Numbered from the stretch's first letter, positions 50,807 through 60,766 are shown. The stretch: DNA of 64,000 nt from JABAYQ01 sp049890095 (GCA_049890095.1 JBMHCD010000010.1:130658-194657), one strand, 5' to 3'. Notes: generated from the sequence alone by a model not told the origin. Numbers and translations: made by a program.

Positions 50807-52339
50807 TTAATCGATTTTATAAGAATTCAAACTTAAAGTATTATTTTTTAAAATAGAATCTACAACTTTTCTATCATTAGAAAGTCTTGGAACTTTAAAT
50901 TGTCTTCCCAAGCGATTATTTTCCTTCATCCAATTATAAAAAAAACCTTTTTCTAAAACATTTAAAATAGGAGCTTTTAGAGCCATATTTTTACTTCGTT
51001 TTGCTTCATAATCAGAGTTCAAATTTTTAAGTTCTCGATCTAAGCACTTAATGAAAAAATGAAAGTCTTTAGGTTCTTTTTCAAATTCTATAAACCATTC
51101 GTGAGCACCTTTTTCTTTTTTATTCATAAAAATTGGAGCAACTGTGTATTCTTTTACTATAGATTCTGTTTTAGTACATGTTAACTTTAATGCGTTATTA
51201 GTATTCTCAATAATTAGCTCTTCCCCAAATGCATTGATAAACTGATTGATTCTACCAGTAATTTTTACTCTAAATGGCTTAGTATTTGTAAAGGTAACGG
51301 TATCTCCTATGAGGTATCTCCATAGACCTGCGTTAGTAGAAATTATCATAGCATAGTTTTTTCCTTTTTCAACTTCCCATATCGGAATTGCATTTTCAAA
51401 CGAATAATCGTCCATTGGGATAAATTCATAAAAAATACCATAATCTAACATCAGCAACATTTCGTTGTTATTTTTTTGATCTTGGATTCCAAAAAATCCT
51501 TCTGAAGCATTGTAAGTTTCTAAATAATTAATATTGTTTGGGAAATGATGTTTGAATTGAGGTTTATAAGGAGAAAAATTTATTCCACCATGCATATATA
51601 ATTCCATATTTGGCCATAATTCTTGCATGTTTTTGGCTCCAGTATTTTCTATAATTTTATTGAAGAGAACAAGAATCCAAGATGGAACTCCTGAGATATT
51701 AGTTACATTTTTTGAGGCTACGATTTGAGCCATTTTTTCAATCTTCTTTTCAAAATCATACATTAATCTTATATCCTTGTTAGGTGTTTGATGAAGATTA
51801 ACCCAAAAAGGAAGATTTTCTACGATTATTGCTGATAAATCACCTTCATTGGTCTTGTTTGATAATGATGGCTCATGACTTCCACCCATAATAACACTTT
51901 TACCATTAAAAATTGAAGTTGATGGATAATTGTTGCAATATAAAGATAACATGTCTTTTCCTCCCTTAAAATGACAATCTATTAATGATTCTTGAGTAAC
52001 AGGAATAAATTTACTTTTTGAACCACTTGTTCCGGATGATTTTGCAAACCATTTACTCTTAGTTGGCCATAAAATATTCTGTTCTCCTTTTCTTAATCTT
52101 GAGATGTCTTCATATAGATCATTATAAGTAGAAATGGGAATATTTGTCTTAAATTTTTGATAGCTGTCAATATCTTTATATCCATATCGAATGCCCCATT
52201 CTGTATCCTTTGCTTTTTTAATAAGTTGAATTAACCATTTTTTTTGAACCTCATATGGGTAATTTATAAAATGTTCAATTTGAGGAATTCTTGACCTCAT
52301 AACCCATGACATAAGTGCATTCTTTTGTGAAAAAATCAT
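50807..52339 (-). CDS. GH3 auxin-responsive promoter family protein
   Basis: 510 residues of the GH3 acyl-adenylate/amide-synthetase superfamily. The N-terminal P-loop-like motif is AKSSGTSGSKSKFIPVT (about residues 104-120), the adenylate-site segments are LETYNASEGFFGIQD and AGLWRYLIGDTV, and FINAFGEEL is a further landmark. Plant members conjugate amino acids to hormones; the bacterial substrate is unknown and I would not guess it. GH3 homologues are common in Bacteroidota. Transcribed leftward upstream of the deoxynucleoside kinase. Confidence 0.9.
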   Translation of the reverse strand: MIFSQKNALMSWVMRSRIPQIEHFINYPYEVQKKWLIQLIKKAKDTEWGIRYGYKDIDSYQKFKTNIPISTYNDLYEDISRLRKGEQNILWPTKSKWFAKSSGTSGSKSKFIPVTQESLIDCHFKGGKDMLSLYCNNYPSTSIFNGKSVIMGGSHEPSLSNKTNEGDLSAIIVENLPFWVNLHQTPNKDIRLMYDFEKKIEKMAQIVASKNVTNISGVPSWILVLFNKIIENTGAKNMQELWPNMELYMHGGINFSPYKPQFKHHFPNNINYLETYNASEGFFGIQDQKNNNEMLLMLDYGIFYEFIPMDDYSFENAIPIWEVEKGKNYAMIISTNAGLWRYLIGDTVTFTNTKPFRVKITGRINQFINAFGEELIIENTNNALKLTCTKTESIVKEYTVAPIFMNKKEKGAHEWFIEFEKEPKDFHFFIKCLDRELKNLNSDYEAKRSKNMALKAPILNVLEKGFFYNWMKENNRLGRQFKVPRLSNDRKVVDSILKNNTLSLNSYKID

Positions 52340-52386
52340 ATATTCGGTTATAGGTTTTTAACTAAATATAAAAATATTAAATCCAA

Positions 52387-53181
52387 ATGAAAATAACAGG
52401 AAGTTTGAAAAAAATGATTGGTGAATTATCTGATCCTATTAAATATCAGTTGCCTATTGGAGATCAATTAGTAGATGTTAATTCTCTTCTAGGAAAAAAT
52501 ATTCGTTTCAATTATGAAAATGAAATATATTGTATTGACTGTGGAAAGAAAACATATAAATCATTTAATCAAGGGTTCTGTTATACCTGTTTTCAAAACT
52601 CACCATTAGCCTCCGAATGTATTATTCATCCCGAACGTTGTCAAGCTCATTTGGGAATTGGAAGAGATATGGAATGGGAAAAAAAGTATCATCTTACTCC
52701 TCAGTTGGTTTATTTAGCATTAACCGCTAATGCTAAAGTTGGTATTACAAGAAAGGCTCAAATTCCTACTCGATGGATAGATCAAGGTGCATATCAAACT
52801 ATATTACTAGCACAAACTCCAAATCGATTTTTGGCAGGAAAAATAGAGGTGCATTTGAAATCATTTATTGCAGATAAAACACATTGGCAGAAAATGTTGA
52901 AAAATAACATCAATTATGAAATTGATTTAGTTGAATTAAAAAAGGAAATGATTGAAAGACTTTCTGATGAGTTAAAACAATATGTCGTAGATTCTGAACT
53001 TTTACAGTTAAATTATCCAGTGTCTCAATATCCTACCAAAATAAAAAGTTTAGGTTTTGATAAATATTCTCAAATAGAAGGTGTTTTAACGGGTATAAAA
53101 GGTCAATATTTAATGCTAGATAATGAGTTTGTATTAAATATTAGAAAGCATACAGGTTATGTTGTTAGTGTGGAGATTTAA
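52387..53181 (+). CDS. DUF2797 domain-containing protein
   Basis: 264 residues. A central zinc-like cluster CIDCGKKTYKSFNQGFCYTC resembles a zinc ribbon with two CxxC pairs, followed by further Cys (CIIHPERC). The signature TANAKVGITRKAQIPTRWIDQGA identifies DUF2797. Function unknown. The gene is divergent from GH3 and overlaps the end of the convergent transporter gene by four bases. A possible nucleic-acid-binding role is only suggested by the cysteine pattern. Confidence 0.9.
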   Translation: MKITGSLKKMIGELSDPIKYQLPIGDQLVDVNSLLGKNIRFNYENEIYCIDCGKKTYKSFNQGFCYTCFQNSPLASECIIHPERCQAHLGIGRDMEWEKKYHLTPQLVYLALTANAKVGITRKAQIPTRWIDQGAYQTILLAQTPNRFLAGKIEVHLKSFIADKTHWQKMLKNNINYEIDLVELKKEMIERLSDELKQYVVDSELLQLNYPVSQYPTKIKSLGFDKYSQIEGVLTGIKGQYLMLDNEFVLNIRKHTGYVVSVEI

Positions 53182-53864
53182 AATTTAATTTCTTCGCCGA
53201 ACTTTAAATTTAGCTTTTTTCTCAAAAAGTAGGTTGCAACGTAAAGTAAAGGAGTATCGAAAAGAGCTACAATAACTTTAAAAAGAAACCCATTTAAAAG
53301 AAGTATTCCAAACTTATCCCAATCAATAATTTTAAAACTACATAATAAAATTAAAACTACTGAAGTATCTGTTAGTTGGGAAATAAAGGTAGATGCATTA
53401 TTTCTTAACCAAAGGTGTTTGCCTTTGGTTAGTGTTTTCCAAAAATGGTAAATCCTAACATCAATAAATTGAGCGGTCAAATATGCCAACATTGATGCCA
53501 AAACAGCTAGTGGGGTAAATCCAAATACTTTAGAAAACTCCTTATTGTTAATAGGCGACCATTCTGTAGCTGGAGCCAAATCACTAACAAAAATAATTAG
53601 AAGTACAAATAAGCTAGCAAACAAGCCTGCAACAACAACTTCTGTTGCACGTTTTTTACCATAAATTTCTGAAATTATGTCTGTTACAAGAAAAGTGATT
53701 GGATAAGAAATAATTCCAACTGAAATCTCGAAATTATAGAGACCAAATGGATTCCAGCTAAAAAATTTTTGAAAAATTAAATTACTTGTTACTAAAGAAG
53801 CAATAAAAAGTCCAGTAAGGATTAGAAAAATGCGATTTGCTAGAGCAGTATTTTTTTTATTCAT
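53178..53864 (-). CDS. Queuosine precursor transporter (YhhQ/ECF-like)
   Basis: Inner-membrane permease of 228 residues with about six hydrophobic segments. The signature SVGIISYPITFLVTDIISEIYGKKRA is the YhhQ family motif, followed by QFIDVRIYHFWK and the conserved NNASTFISQLTDT. The E. coli member imports queuosine precursors for tRNA modification. Its stop is one base from sppA's start in the leftward direction. Queuosine synthesis genes are not in the window. Confidence 0.88.
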   Translation of the reverse strand: MNKKNTALANRIFLILTGLFIASLVTSNLIFQKFFSWNPFGLYNFEISVGIISYPITFLVTDIISEIYGKKRATEVVVAGLFASLFVLLIIFVSDLAPATEWSPINNKEFSKVFGFTPLAVLASMLAYLTAQFIDVRIYHFWKTLTKGKHLWLRNNASTFISQLTDTSVVLILLCSFKIIDWDKFGILLLNGFLFKVIVALFDTPLLYVATYFLRKKLNLKFGEEIKF

Positions 53865-55634
53865 TTATTTTATTTGATAATGAACAGGCATTCTCATTTG
53901 AATATCATCCATTTTTCTTAATTCTTGAATTTCTTTAAACTGTGGATAAAATTGACCTAATTCCTTTTTAAGGATGCTATTTCTTATTTGTCCATTCATC
54001 ACTTCGTCTAAAATTTCTTGAAAAGGATCCTTTTCTTTTGGAAGGTTTACGATTCTATAATCATTAAGCTTTGCCATTTCAGCAGCTAATTCGATAGATT
54101 TTTCCAATCCTCCCAAAACATCTACAAGCCCTAACTCTAAAGCATCTCTTCCAGACCAAACTCTTCCTTGACCGATTTCATCTACCTGGTTTTTGGTCAT
54201 GTTTCTTCCATCCGCAACTCTACTAATAAAAGTATCATAGATATTTTCGACAGAGTTTTGTATAATATTTCTTTCAACAGTTGTCAATGGTCGGAATGGA
54301 GTACCCAAATCTGCAAACGAATTAGTTTTTACGGTATCAACATTAATTCCAAGTGTATTATTCATCATGTTTTGTGCATTAAATAAAACACCAAAAACAC
54401 CAATTGAACCGGTTATAGTTGTTGGGTTTGCTACAATAGTATCTGCTTGACATGCTATGTAATACCCCCCTGATGCAGCTACATCTCCCATAGAAACAAC
54501 GGTAGTCTTTTCTTTTTTTGCTAAAGCCATTTCTCTTAGTATAGTTTCGGAAGCTAAGGCAGAACCACCAGGTGAATTAACTCTTAAAACTATAGCTTTA
54601 ATTTTATCATCTTTTCTTGCTTTTCTTATTGCTTTTGACAAACCCTCAGATCCAATAGACTGATTATCACCTTCTCCTCCTGAAATTTCTCCTGTAGCAT
54701 AAATGACAGCTATTTTATTTTTAGAATATTTTTTCCCTTCTAACTTTGCATTTTTATAGTTACCTAAAGAAACAACATTTAAATCTTGAGAATCAGTTAT
54801 ATTTAACTTCGATTTTAAACTATCAATTAATTCATCTTTATACATTAGTTTATCGATGAGCTTATACTTAACAGCGTCGTTAGCTTTTTGAATCAGAAAA
54901 TTTTCAGCAATCAAATTAACTTCTTGTACATCCAATGGTCTATCTTCTGTAATTTCATCTTTGATATCTTCCCAAATTGAAGTTAGAAACCCTCTTGTTT
55001 GAACTCTATTTGATTCACTCATTTTGTCTAGCATGAATGGTTCAACAGCACTTTTAAATTTTCCGTGTCTGATGATTTGAGCTTCAACATCTAGTTTTTC
55101 TAGAGCATTTTTGAAAAACATTCCTTGGTAAGCTAAACCTTTAAGTTCTAAAATTCCTTCAGGGTGCATATAGATTTGGTGTGCAACCGAAGAAATTAAG
55201 TATGCACTTTGGCTGTAAATTTCAGAGTATGAAACGATAAATTTATCTGTTGAATCTTTAAATTCTTGTAATTTATTTCTGATCTCTTCAATGGTAGCAA
55301 TACTTGCATTTGGATTTTCAATATTTAAATAAATACCCTTAATTCTATCATCATTTTTTGCTTTTTCAATAGATGATAATATTTCATTTAATCCTAAATT
55401 TTGTTGAGATTGATTAATAATGTTACTAATGTCAATGTCGTTAGAGCTTCCTCTATCGGTTATTGAACTGTTTAAATTTATTTTTAAGATACTATTGTTT
55501 TGAATTTCACTAATTTCCGAACCACTGTCAGAGAAACTAATTGCTGCCAATCCTACAATAACAAATACAATTATTATAAATGAAATAATTGTTGTAATTG
55601 TAGAAATAAATAGTTTTTTGATAAATTTCATCAT
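53865..55634 (-). CDS. sppA: Signal peptide peptidase SppA, 67 kDa type
   Basis: Membrane-anchored serine protease that digests leftover signal peptides. 589 residues, the long two-domain form. N-terminal anchor near residues 10-35; the catalytic Ser lies in MGDVAASGGYYIACQAD and the Lys base in the first domain (RHGKFKSAVEPFML). The SppA-specific VNSPGGSALASE segment precedes the Ser. Either of two adjacent ATGs (55634 or 55631) could be the start. Divergent from folK and cotranscribed with the queuosine-precursor transporter. Confidence 0.93.
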   Translation of the reverse strand: MMKFIKKLFISTITTIISFIIIVFVIVGLAAISFSDSGSEISEIQNNSILKINLNSSITDRGSSNDIDISNIINQSQQNLGLNEILSSIEKAKNDDRIKGIYLNIENPNASIATIEEIRNKLQEFKDSTDKFIVSYSEIYSQSAYLISSVAHQIYMHPEGILELKGLAYQGMFFKNALEKLDVEAQIIRHGKFKSAVEPFMLDKMSESNRVQTRGFLTSIWEDIKDEITEDRPLDVQEVNLIAENFLIQKANDAVKYKLIDKLMYKDELIDSLKSKLNITDSQDLNVVSLGNYKNAKLEGKKYSKNKIAVIYATGEISGGEGDNQSIGSEGLSKAIRKARKDDKIKAIVLRVNSPGGSALASETILREMALAKKEKTTVVSMGDVAASGGYYIACQADTIVANPTTITGSIGVFGVLFNAQNMMNNTLGINVDTVKTNSFADLGTPFRPLTTVERNIIQNSVENIYDTFISRVADGRNMTKNQVDEIGQGRVWSGRDALELGLVDVLGGLEKSIELAAEMAKLNDYRIVNLPKEKDPFQEILDEVMNGQIRNSILKKELGQFYPQFKEIQELRKMDDIQMRMPVHYQIK

Positions 55635-55711
55635 AATATGCTTTAGTTATATGTTAAACAAATTTATTAAAATATGATTAAAAAAGTTGTTAGTGTTTTT
55701 TATTTTTGAAT

Positions 55712-56200
55712 ATGAATGAGTCTTATTTATTATTAGGAGGAAATTTAGGAGATGTATTAGACACATTTGAAAAGTGTGAACAGTTACTATTAGAAAAAGT
55801 AGGTTTTATTTTAAAAAAATCATCAGACTATGAATCGCCTTCGTGGGGATTTGTAGACGAAAATAAATTTATAAACCGTGTCGTATGTTTGACAACGACT
55901 TTATCTCCGCAAGAACTATTAATATCTTGTTTAGAAATTGAAAAAAAATTAGGGAGAAAAAGAAACGATAATTTTGATGGATATTGCTCGAGAGTATTAG
56001 ATATAGATATACTATTTTATAATAACATTACAATGGAAGATACAAAGTTATATATACCACATCAGAAGCTTCATTTAAGGCGTTTTACTTTGTTGCCATT
56101 ACTTGAAATAAGTCCTGATTTGTTACACCCAAAATTTAAAAAATCCATACAGCATTTACTGGACAATTGTAATGACAAATCTGAAGTAATAAAATTATGA
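55712..56200 (+). CDS. folK: 2-amino-4-hydroxy-6-hydroxymethyldihydropteridine pyrophosphokinase
   Basis: Transfers pyrophosphate from ATP to the hydroxymethylpterin in folate synthesis. 162 residues from the ATG at 55712 (MNESYLLLGGNLGD); the TTG two codons earlier is less likely. HPPK landmarks are LLLGGNLGD, the pterin-site SPSWGF, the basic ATP loop GRKR and the metal-binding CSRVLDIDILFY. Its stop overlaps the next kinase start by ATGA. Folate genes folA and thyA are 15 kb away. Confidence 0.93.
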   Translation: MNESYLLLGGNLGDVLDTFEKCEQLLLEKVGFILKKSSDYESPSWGFVDENKFINRVVCLTTTLSPQELLISCLEIEKKLGRKRNDNFDGYCSRVLDIDILFYNNITMEDTKLYIPHQKLHLRRFTLLPLLEISPDLLHPKFKKSIQHLLDNCNDKSEVIKL

Positions 56201-56826
56201 AAAATCAATATATAACCATTGAAGGAAATATTGGAGTTGGCAAAACAACATTTGTTAAAATGTTATCCCAATCACTTAATTGTAAAATGATTTTGGAGCA
56301 ATTTGAAGACAATCCTTTTTTAAAACAATTTTACGATCAACCTGATCGATATGCTTTATCATTAGAATTGTTTTTTATGTCTGAGCGATTTCAACAACTC
56401 TCAGATTCAGTACAAATAGATTTATTTTCTGAACAGATTATTTCTGATTATTTTTTTATGAAGTCTAAACTATTTGCAAAAAATAATCTCAGTGAACAAG
56501 AGTTTATGTTATTTAGTCGATTCGCTGATATTGCTCTTCAAAACCTTGCTAAGCCTGATATTCTAATATATTTACATTCATCGGTTTCTAGACTCAAGGA
56601 AAATATTGATTATAGAAGTCGATCATATGAAAAAAATATTTCTGAAAAGTATCTTTTAGATATTCAACATCTTTATTTCGACTATTTCAAAAAGAAACAA
56701 GATTTTCCAATATTGATTCTGGATGTAGAACACGTTGATTTTGTTAAAGATAAACATGCATATCAAAAAATGTTAGAGATAGTTCAAAATACATATTCTT
56801 TAGGAGTTCATAACTTAAAGATATAA
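56197..56826 (+). CDS. Diverged deoxynucleoside kinase paralogue
   Basis: 209 residues. P-loop GNIGVGKTT and the acid segment LEQFEDNPFLKQFYDQ fit the dNK fold. The canonical Asp/Glu-Arg-Ser motif is absent: the aligned region reads SEQIISDYFFMKSKLFA, with no Arg. The lid segment RSRSYEKNI remains. Similar proteins paired with folK occur in other flavobacteria as I recall, so this looks like a conserved subgroup rather than decay. Substrate is unknown. Overlaps folK by ATGA; a terminator follows. Confidence 0.85.
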   Translation: MKNQYITIEGNIGVGKTTFVKMLSQSLNCKMILEQFEDNPFLKQFYDQPDRYALSLELFFMSERFQQLSDSVQIDLFSEQIISDYFFMKSKLFAKNNLSEQEFMLFSRFADIALQNLAKPDILIYLHSSVSRLKENIDYRSRSYEKNISEKYLLDIQHLYFDYFKKKQDFPILILDVEHVDFVKDKHAYQKMLEIVQNTYSLGVHNLKI

Positions 56827-56852
56827 AAAAAAGCCCTCAAAGGGCTTTTTTT
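56825..56852. terminator. Intrinsic terminator after the second deoxynucleoside kinase
   Basis: AAGCCCT-CAA-AGGGCTT stem with an A-run on the left and a T-run on the right, between convergent genes. Confidence 0.88.
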
Positions 56853-56868
56853 ATGAGTTTACGTCAGT

Positions 56869-58539
56869 TTAAAATAATTTTGTAAAACCTATTTCATTTC
56901 TAAGGTTGATAAATTCAATATCTTTTTGCGCTTGACTTTTTAGTTCTTTATTTACTATTGCTTTACTTAAAAACTCTAAAGCTTTTTGAGAATTGTTTTG
57001 TCTTGCACAAATAATAGCATTTAAATAATTTCCATGAGCAGAATCGTCATTAGTAAATTTAGAATAATCTTTATTCATTACTCTTGCTAAAGTTGCATTG
57101 AAATCATTTCCTTTAAGCTGATTTACAGCTTGGCTGTAGTTACCAACCATAATATTCAGGATTCCTTTGTTAATGTTATTAGCATTGGATTGAGTATAAA
57201 GTTTTTGTGCTTTTTCAAGATTATTTTCTTTGGCTGCTATTATCCCATAATTTTCAATTACCTCTGATTCATTCTGACTAATGCTATTTGCTTTATCTAA
57301 ATGTTCTTTTGCTAAGTTTAAATTATTTTGTTCGATAGCCAAACAAGCTAAGTTGTTATGAGCTCGATGATCATTAGGAAACAATTCAATAATCGTATTA
57401 TAAATTGTTTTTTTTATAGAATTATCATTGTAATTACTTGCAGCATATAGTAACTCTTTAATGTCTAATTTACTTGGGTCGCTAATCGCTAATTGAGCAA
57501 TTTCTTCGTCAGATTTTTTAGGTTCAAATGATCGAACAGTAATAGTTGCCTTTCTTAGTTTAGGCAAAACCTCGTCTTCAATAGCATCATAGATTTCCGA
57601 CATATCTCTAATGGCTTCTTCACGTTTTTGAGGATCTTTCTGGCTTCTAACAATATTTAACACTTTTGACTTATCTTTCATTCTTGATGATTGAACTAAA
57701 GAATTAAACCCATTCCAATCTTCACCAACAGAAGAATTAATGTAAATGTCATCGTTTTTATAACCATCAATTTTTAAGCTCCTCATTAAAGACTTTGCAT
57801 AATTAAACGTCGATTTAGATCGATTTTGAGAAACTTTATCGTTAATGTCTAGTGTTCCCTCTGGTGATGCAAAAGAATTAATTTCAATATTTTTTGTTTT
57901 GTAACCAAGACGAGCAAATTCTTTTAGTTCTTTTATTTCTGCAGAGCTTTTTTGTGAATACCTAACAACAGATTGATTTACTGAAAAATAAATTGTAGCG
58001 GCTTTTTCTAGAATCGTTTCTTTTTCGTAAGTATGATTTGAGTAAGATGCTATTTCATTCGACTGTACTCTTGTGGCTGTAGCCATTACACCATCTGCAA
58101 TTTTAACAGCACCAAGATCTTTGGTAGTATTGTTTGCAGTTGCAGTCGCAGTTGCATATAGGTTATAATCAAACATACTTTCGTTATAGTCTATTTCACT
58201 TTTATAAGTAAATTGACCTCCAGTGACGTAGCCTATTGTAGTACCGTTTGCAGATATTTTTTCACCCTGCAATGTTATTGAAGAAAAATAGTATTTATTT
58301 TCTGAGTTTAAGCCATCACTTAACATTGCTCTGAATTCAGCAGAGGCTGATTTATAAAAGTATTTTTCAGGAATGGTAACGTTTAATTCTACAGAAATTT
58401 TCCCACCATGAACTTCTACTTGAGTAGGAATAACTTGAAAGTTAACTGTATTAAATTCAGAAACCATTTTTTCAAGTCCGCATGACTGAAAGAAAAAAGT
58501 TGCAAGAATTGCAAGTAGATAACCTTTGTATTTTAACAT
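56869..58539 (-). CDS. Lipoprotein with OmpA-like and tetratricopeptide regions
   Basis: 556 residues. Signal peptide ends at the lipobox FFQSC (Cys20). Residues about 30-150 are beta-rich. An OmpA-like segment spans about 180-260: AATIYFSVNQSVVRYSQKSS and IEINSFASPEGTLDINDKVSQNR are close to the peptidoglycan-binding pattern. From about 345 to the end are helical repeats of tetratricopeptide type (NLACLAIEQNNLNLAKEHLDKA and similar). Likely an outer-membrane lipoprotein tethered to the wall. It is divergent from the OmpA protein gene. Exact role unknown. Confidence 0.85.
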   Translation of the reverse strand: MLKYKGYLLAILATFFFQSCGLEKMVSEFNTVNFQVIPTQVEVHGGKISVELNVTIPEKYFYKSASAEFRAMLSDGLNSENKYYFSSITLQGEKISANGTTIGYVTGGQFTYKSEIDYNESMFDYNLYATATATANNTTKDLGAVKIADGVMATATRVQSNEIASYSNHTYEKETILEKAATIYFSVNQSVVRYSQKSSAEIKELKEFARLGYKTKNIEINSFASPEGTLDINDKVSQNRSKSTFNYAKSLMRSLKIDGYKNDDIYINSSVGEDWNGFNSLVQSSRMKDKSKVLNIVRSQKDPQKREEAIRDMSEIYDAIEDEVLPKLRKATITVRSFEPKKSDEEIAQLAISDPSKLDIKELLYAASNYNDNSIKKTIYNTIIELFPNDHRAHNNLACLAIEQNNLNLAKEHLDKANSISQNESEVIENYGIIAAKENNLEKAQKLYTQSNANNINKGILNIMVGNYSQAVNQLKGNDFNATLARVMNKDYSKFTNDDSAHGNYLNAIICARQNNSQKALEFLSKAIVNKELKSQAQKDIEFINLRNEIGFTKLF

Positions 58540-58699
58540 CTGAGTTTAAATTTTTAATTAATATGATACAAATATATATTTATCTAGTGTATTTATAAAT
58601 TTTTGAGACGAAACTTTTAATTTTAAATTGTTAAAAACATAAGAATAATGAAGTATGTTTTTTTTTATAGATTTGTGTTGATAAAAAAACAACTTACAT

Positions 58700-60205
58700 A
58701 TGAAAAACTATACTACACTTTTAATATCTTTTTTAGTGTCAATTTCTTCCTTATACGCACAAAAATCTAATTCCAAAAATCAATTTAATACTTGGTCTGT
58801 AGGAGCAGGTTTGTCAACCTTACATTTCTTAGGAGATGTAAAACAAAATGATTTTCTTCAAGCTTCCTTCGGAGATTTCAATGAGTTACGTTATGGTGCT
58901 AATTTAAATGTTACTAAGCAATTAAACTATTTATTTGGTTTAGAAGGTCAAGCAAATATTGGTCAGCTAGCAGGATTTAGAAATGGATACGTAGGTTATA
59001 CAGACGTAAAGTTTGAAGCTGATTTTAATAGTGTTGACTTAAGTTTGAAAATGAATATTTCTAATTTAATTTTTGATATTGAAAAATATAGTAATTCCAA
59101 GTTTCAAATAAATGGAGGTATAGGATTGGGAATGATGAAGTTTAGATCTATCTTGACTTTGTTAAGAAGTGATACTATTGTAGATTTGGAAGGTTATGTA
59201 GATTATCCATTTGCTGTAGTTTCAACAAATGCAGAAGAAAAAGCAGCCAGATTTGCCAATTATTACAAATACTTTTTAAACGTTAATTACGCATTGTCTA
59301 GAAAATTGGAGTTAAGTTTGAATTTTACAAAAAATCAAACCTTAACAAATTCGTTAGACGTTGCATATAGTTCGCCAGATGATAGTTATACAAACAAAGA
59401 GGATGGTTATTTTGCTACCTCATTAGGAGTAAAATATAATATTGGAAGAGCTAAGAAAAATTTACAATGGTACAATCCATTGGGTCAAACATTTCATTCT
59501 CAAAAAAGAATAAGAAAACAGATTCAGGGTCTTCGTAAAGATTCGGATAATGATGGTGTAGCTGACCAGTTTGATAATCATCCTAACACACCCGAAAATA
59601 TTGCAGTGGACGGAATGGGGGTACCATTAGACGTAGATATGGATGGAGTTTTTGATTACCAAGATGCTGATCCTTTTTCAGCTCCTGGTGTGACTGTTGA
59701 TGAAAATGGATTGGAATTGGATTCAGATGGCGATGGTGTTGGCGATAGTAGAGATCAAGATTCTAATACCAAAGAGGGGGTAATTGTAAATCAGTATGGT
59801 GTTGAAATAACAAATTTTGATGGTTCAACATTTGTTATGCCTTCTATTTATTTTAGCTCTTCTAGTTCTACTATAAAAGAAGAAGACTTGAAAAGTTTAG
59901 CAATTATTGCTAAAGTATTGAAGGCGAATCCTGATCTTAAGTTAAATGTTATTGGTCATACCGATAGTAATGGCTCTATTTATTTGAATAATGAATTAGG
60001 ATTAAAGCGTGCAAAATCTGTTAGGCAACATTTAATAGATGTATATTCTATCAAAGGAGATAGATTAGTTTGCGTTTCCAAAGGAGAAACAATGCCTTTA
60101 GTTATTACTCCAAATGCTAATTTGGAAAATGCTAATAGTGAACTATCTACTGTGGATATTGTTCAGGGAATTAACAGAAGAGTAGATTTTGAACAATTTA
60201 AGTAG
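58700..60205 (+). CDS. OmpA family outer-membrane protein with thrombospondin type-3 repeats
   Basis: 501 residues. Signal peptide ends around SLYAQ. An eight-stranded-like barrel occupies about residues 30-250. Calcium-binding thrombospondin-3 repeats follow at about 275-350 (DSDNDGVADQFDNHP, DVDMDGVFDYQDADP, DSDGDGVGDSRDQDS). The OmpA_C domain is at about 380-495 with NVIGHTDSNGS and the Arg-Ala-Lys-x-Val run. It links the outer membrane to peptidoglycan. Ends overlapping the convergent methyltransferase gene by eight bases. Confidence 0.93.
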   Translation: MKNYTTLLISFLVSISSLYAQKSNSKNQFNTWSVGAGLSTLHFLGDVKQNDFLQASFGDFNELRYGANLNVTKQLNYLFGLEGQANIGQLAGFRNGYVGYTDVKFEADFNSVDLSLKMNISNLIFDIEKYSNSKFQINGGIGLGMMKFRSILTLLRSDTIVDLEGYVDYPFAVVSTNAEEKAARFANYYKYFLNVNYALSRKLELSLNFTKNQTLTNSLDVAYSSPDDSYTNKEDGYFATSLGVKYNIGRAKKNLQWYNPLGQTFHSQKRIRKQIQGLRKDSDNDGVADQFDNHPNTPENIAVDGMGVPLDVDMDGVFDYQDADPFSAPGVTVDENGLELDSDGDGVGDSRDQDSNTKEGVIVNQYGVEITNFDGSTFVMPSIYFSSSSSTIKEEDLKSLAIIAKVLKANPDLKLNVIGHTDSNGSIYLNNELGLKRAKSVRQHLIDVYSIKGDRLVCVSKGETMPLVITPNANLENANSELSTVDIVQGINRRVDFEQFK

Positions 60206-60728
60206 AAATTTTTTGAAAGATTGACCACAAAACTATTCCAACACTTACCGAGATGTTGAAAGAATGTTTGGTGCCAAATTGAGGAATTTCTACACAATTA
60301 TCGCTTATGTCAATTATTTTTTGGTCTACTCCATTAACTTCATTACCAAAAATAAGAGCAACTTTTTTGCTTTTTTCTAGAATGAAATTATTTAGTAATG
60401 TTGCATTCGTAGCCTGCTCGATTGACAAAATCATATAGTTTTGTTCTTTAAGTTTTTCAACACAATCAAAACTGTTATTATGATATTCCCAAGAAACAGA
60501 ATCGTTTGCACCTAATGCAGTTTTTCTAATTTCTTTGTGAGGAGGTTTTGGAGTAATACCACACAAGAATATTTTTTCAATTAAAAAAGCATCACTAGTT
60601 CTAAAAATTGAACCTACATTTAATGCAGAACGAACATTATCAAGAACAATAACAATAGGAGTTTTTTTTTGATTTTTAAATTCTTCTAAATTTAAACGAT
60701 TTAACTCGTTATTTTTTAACTTACGCAT
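60198..60728 (-). CDS. TrmH/SpoU family RNA methyltransferase
   Basis: Knotted SAM-dependent 2'-O-methyltransferase acting on tRNA or rRNA; exact target unknown. 176 residues from the ATG at 60728 (MRKLKNNEL), which matches homologues; a GTG at 60746 is less likely. SPOUT motifs are NVRSALNVGSIFRTSDAF, VALIFGNEVNGVDQKI and the final CVEIPQFGTKHSFNISVSVGIVLW. Short relative to TrmH, lacking an N-terminal extension. Divergent from mutS with 38 bases between starts. Confidence 0.9.
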   Translation of the reverse strand: MRKLKNNELNRLNLEEFKNQKKTPIVIVLDNVRSALNVGSIFRTSDAFLIEKIFLCGITPKPPHKEIRKTALGANDSVSWEYHNNSFDCVEKLKEQNYMILSIEQATNATLLNNFILEKSKKVALIFGNEVNGVDQKIIDISDNCVEIPQFGTKHSFNISVSVGIVLWSIFQKIST

Positions 60729-60766
60729 TATTTTAAATTGAGTCACGAATTTAATTAAATTAGATT

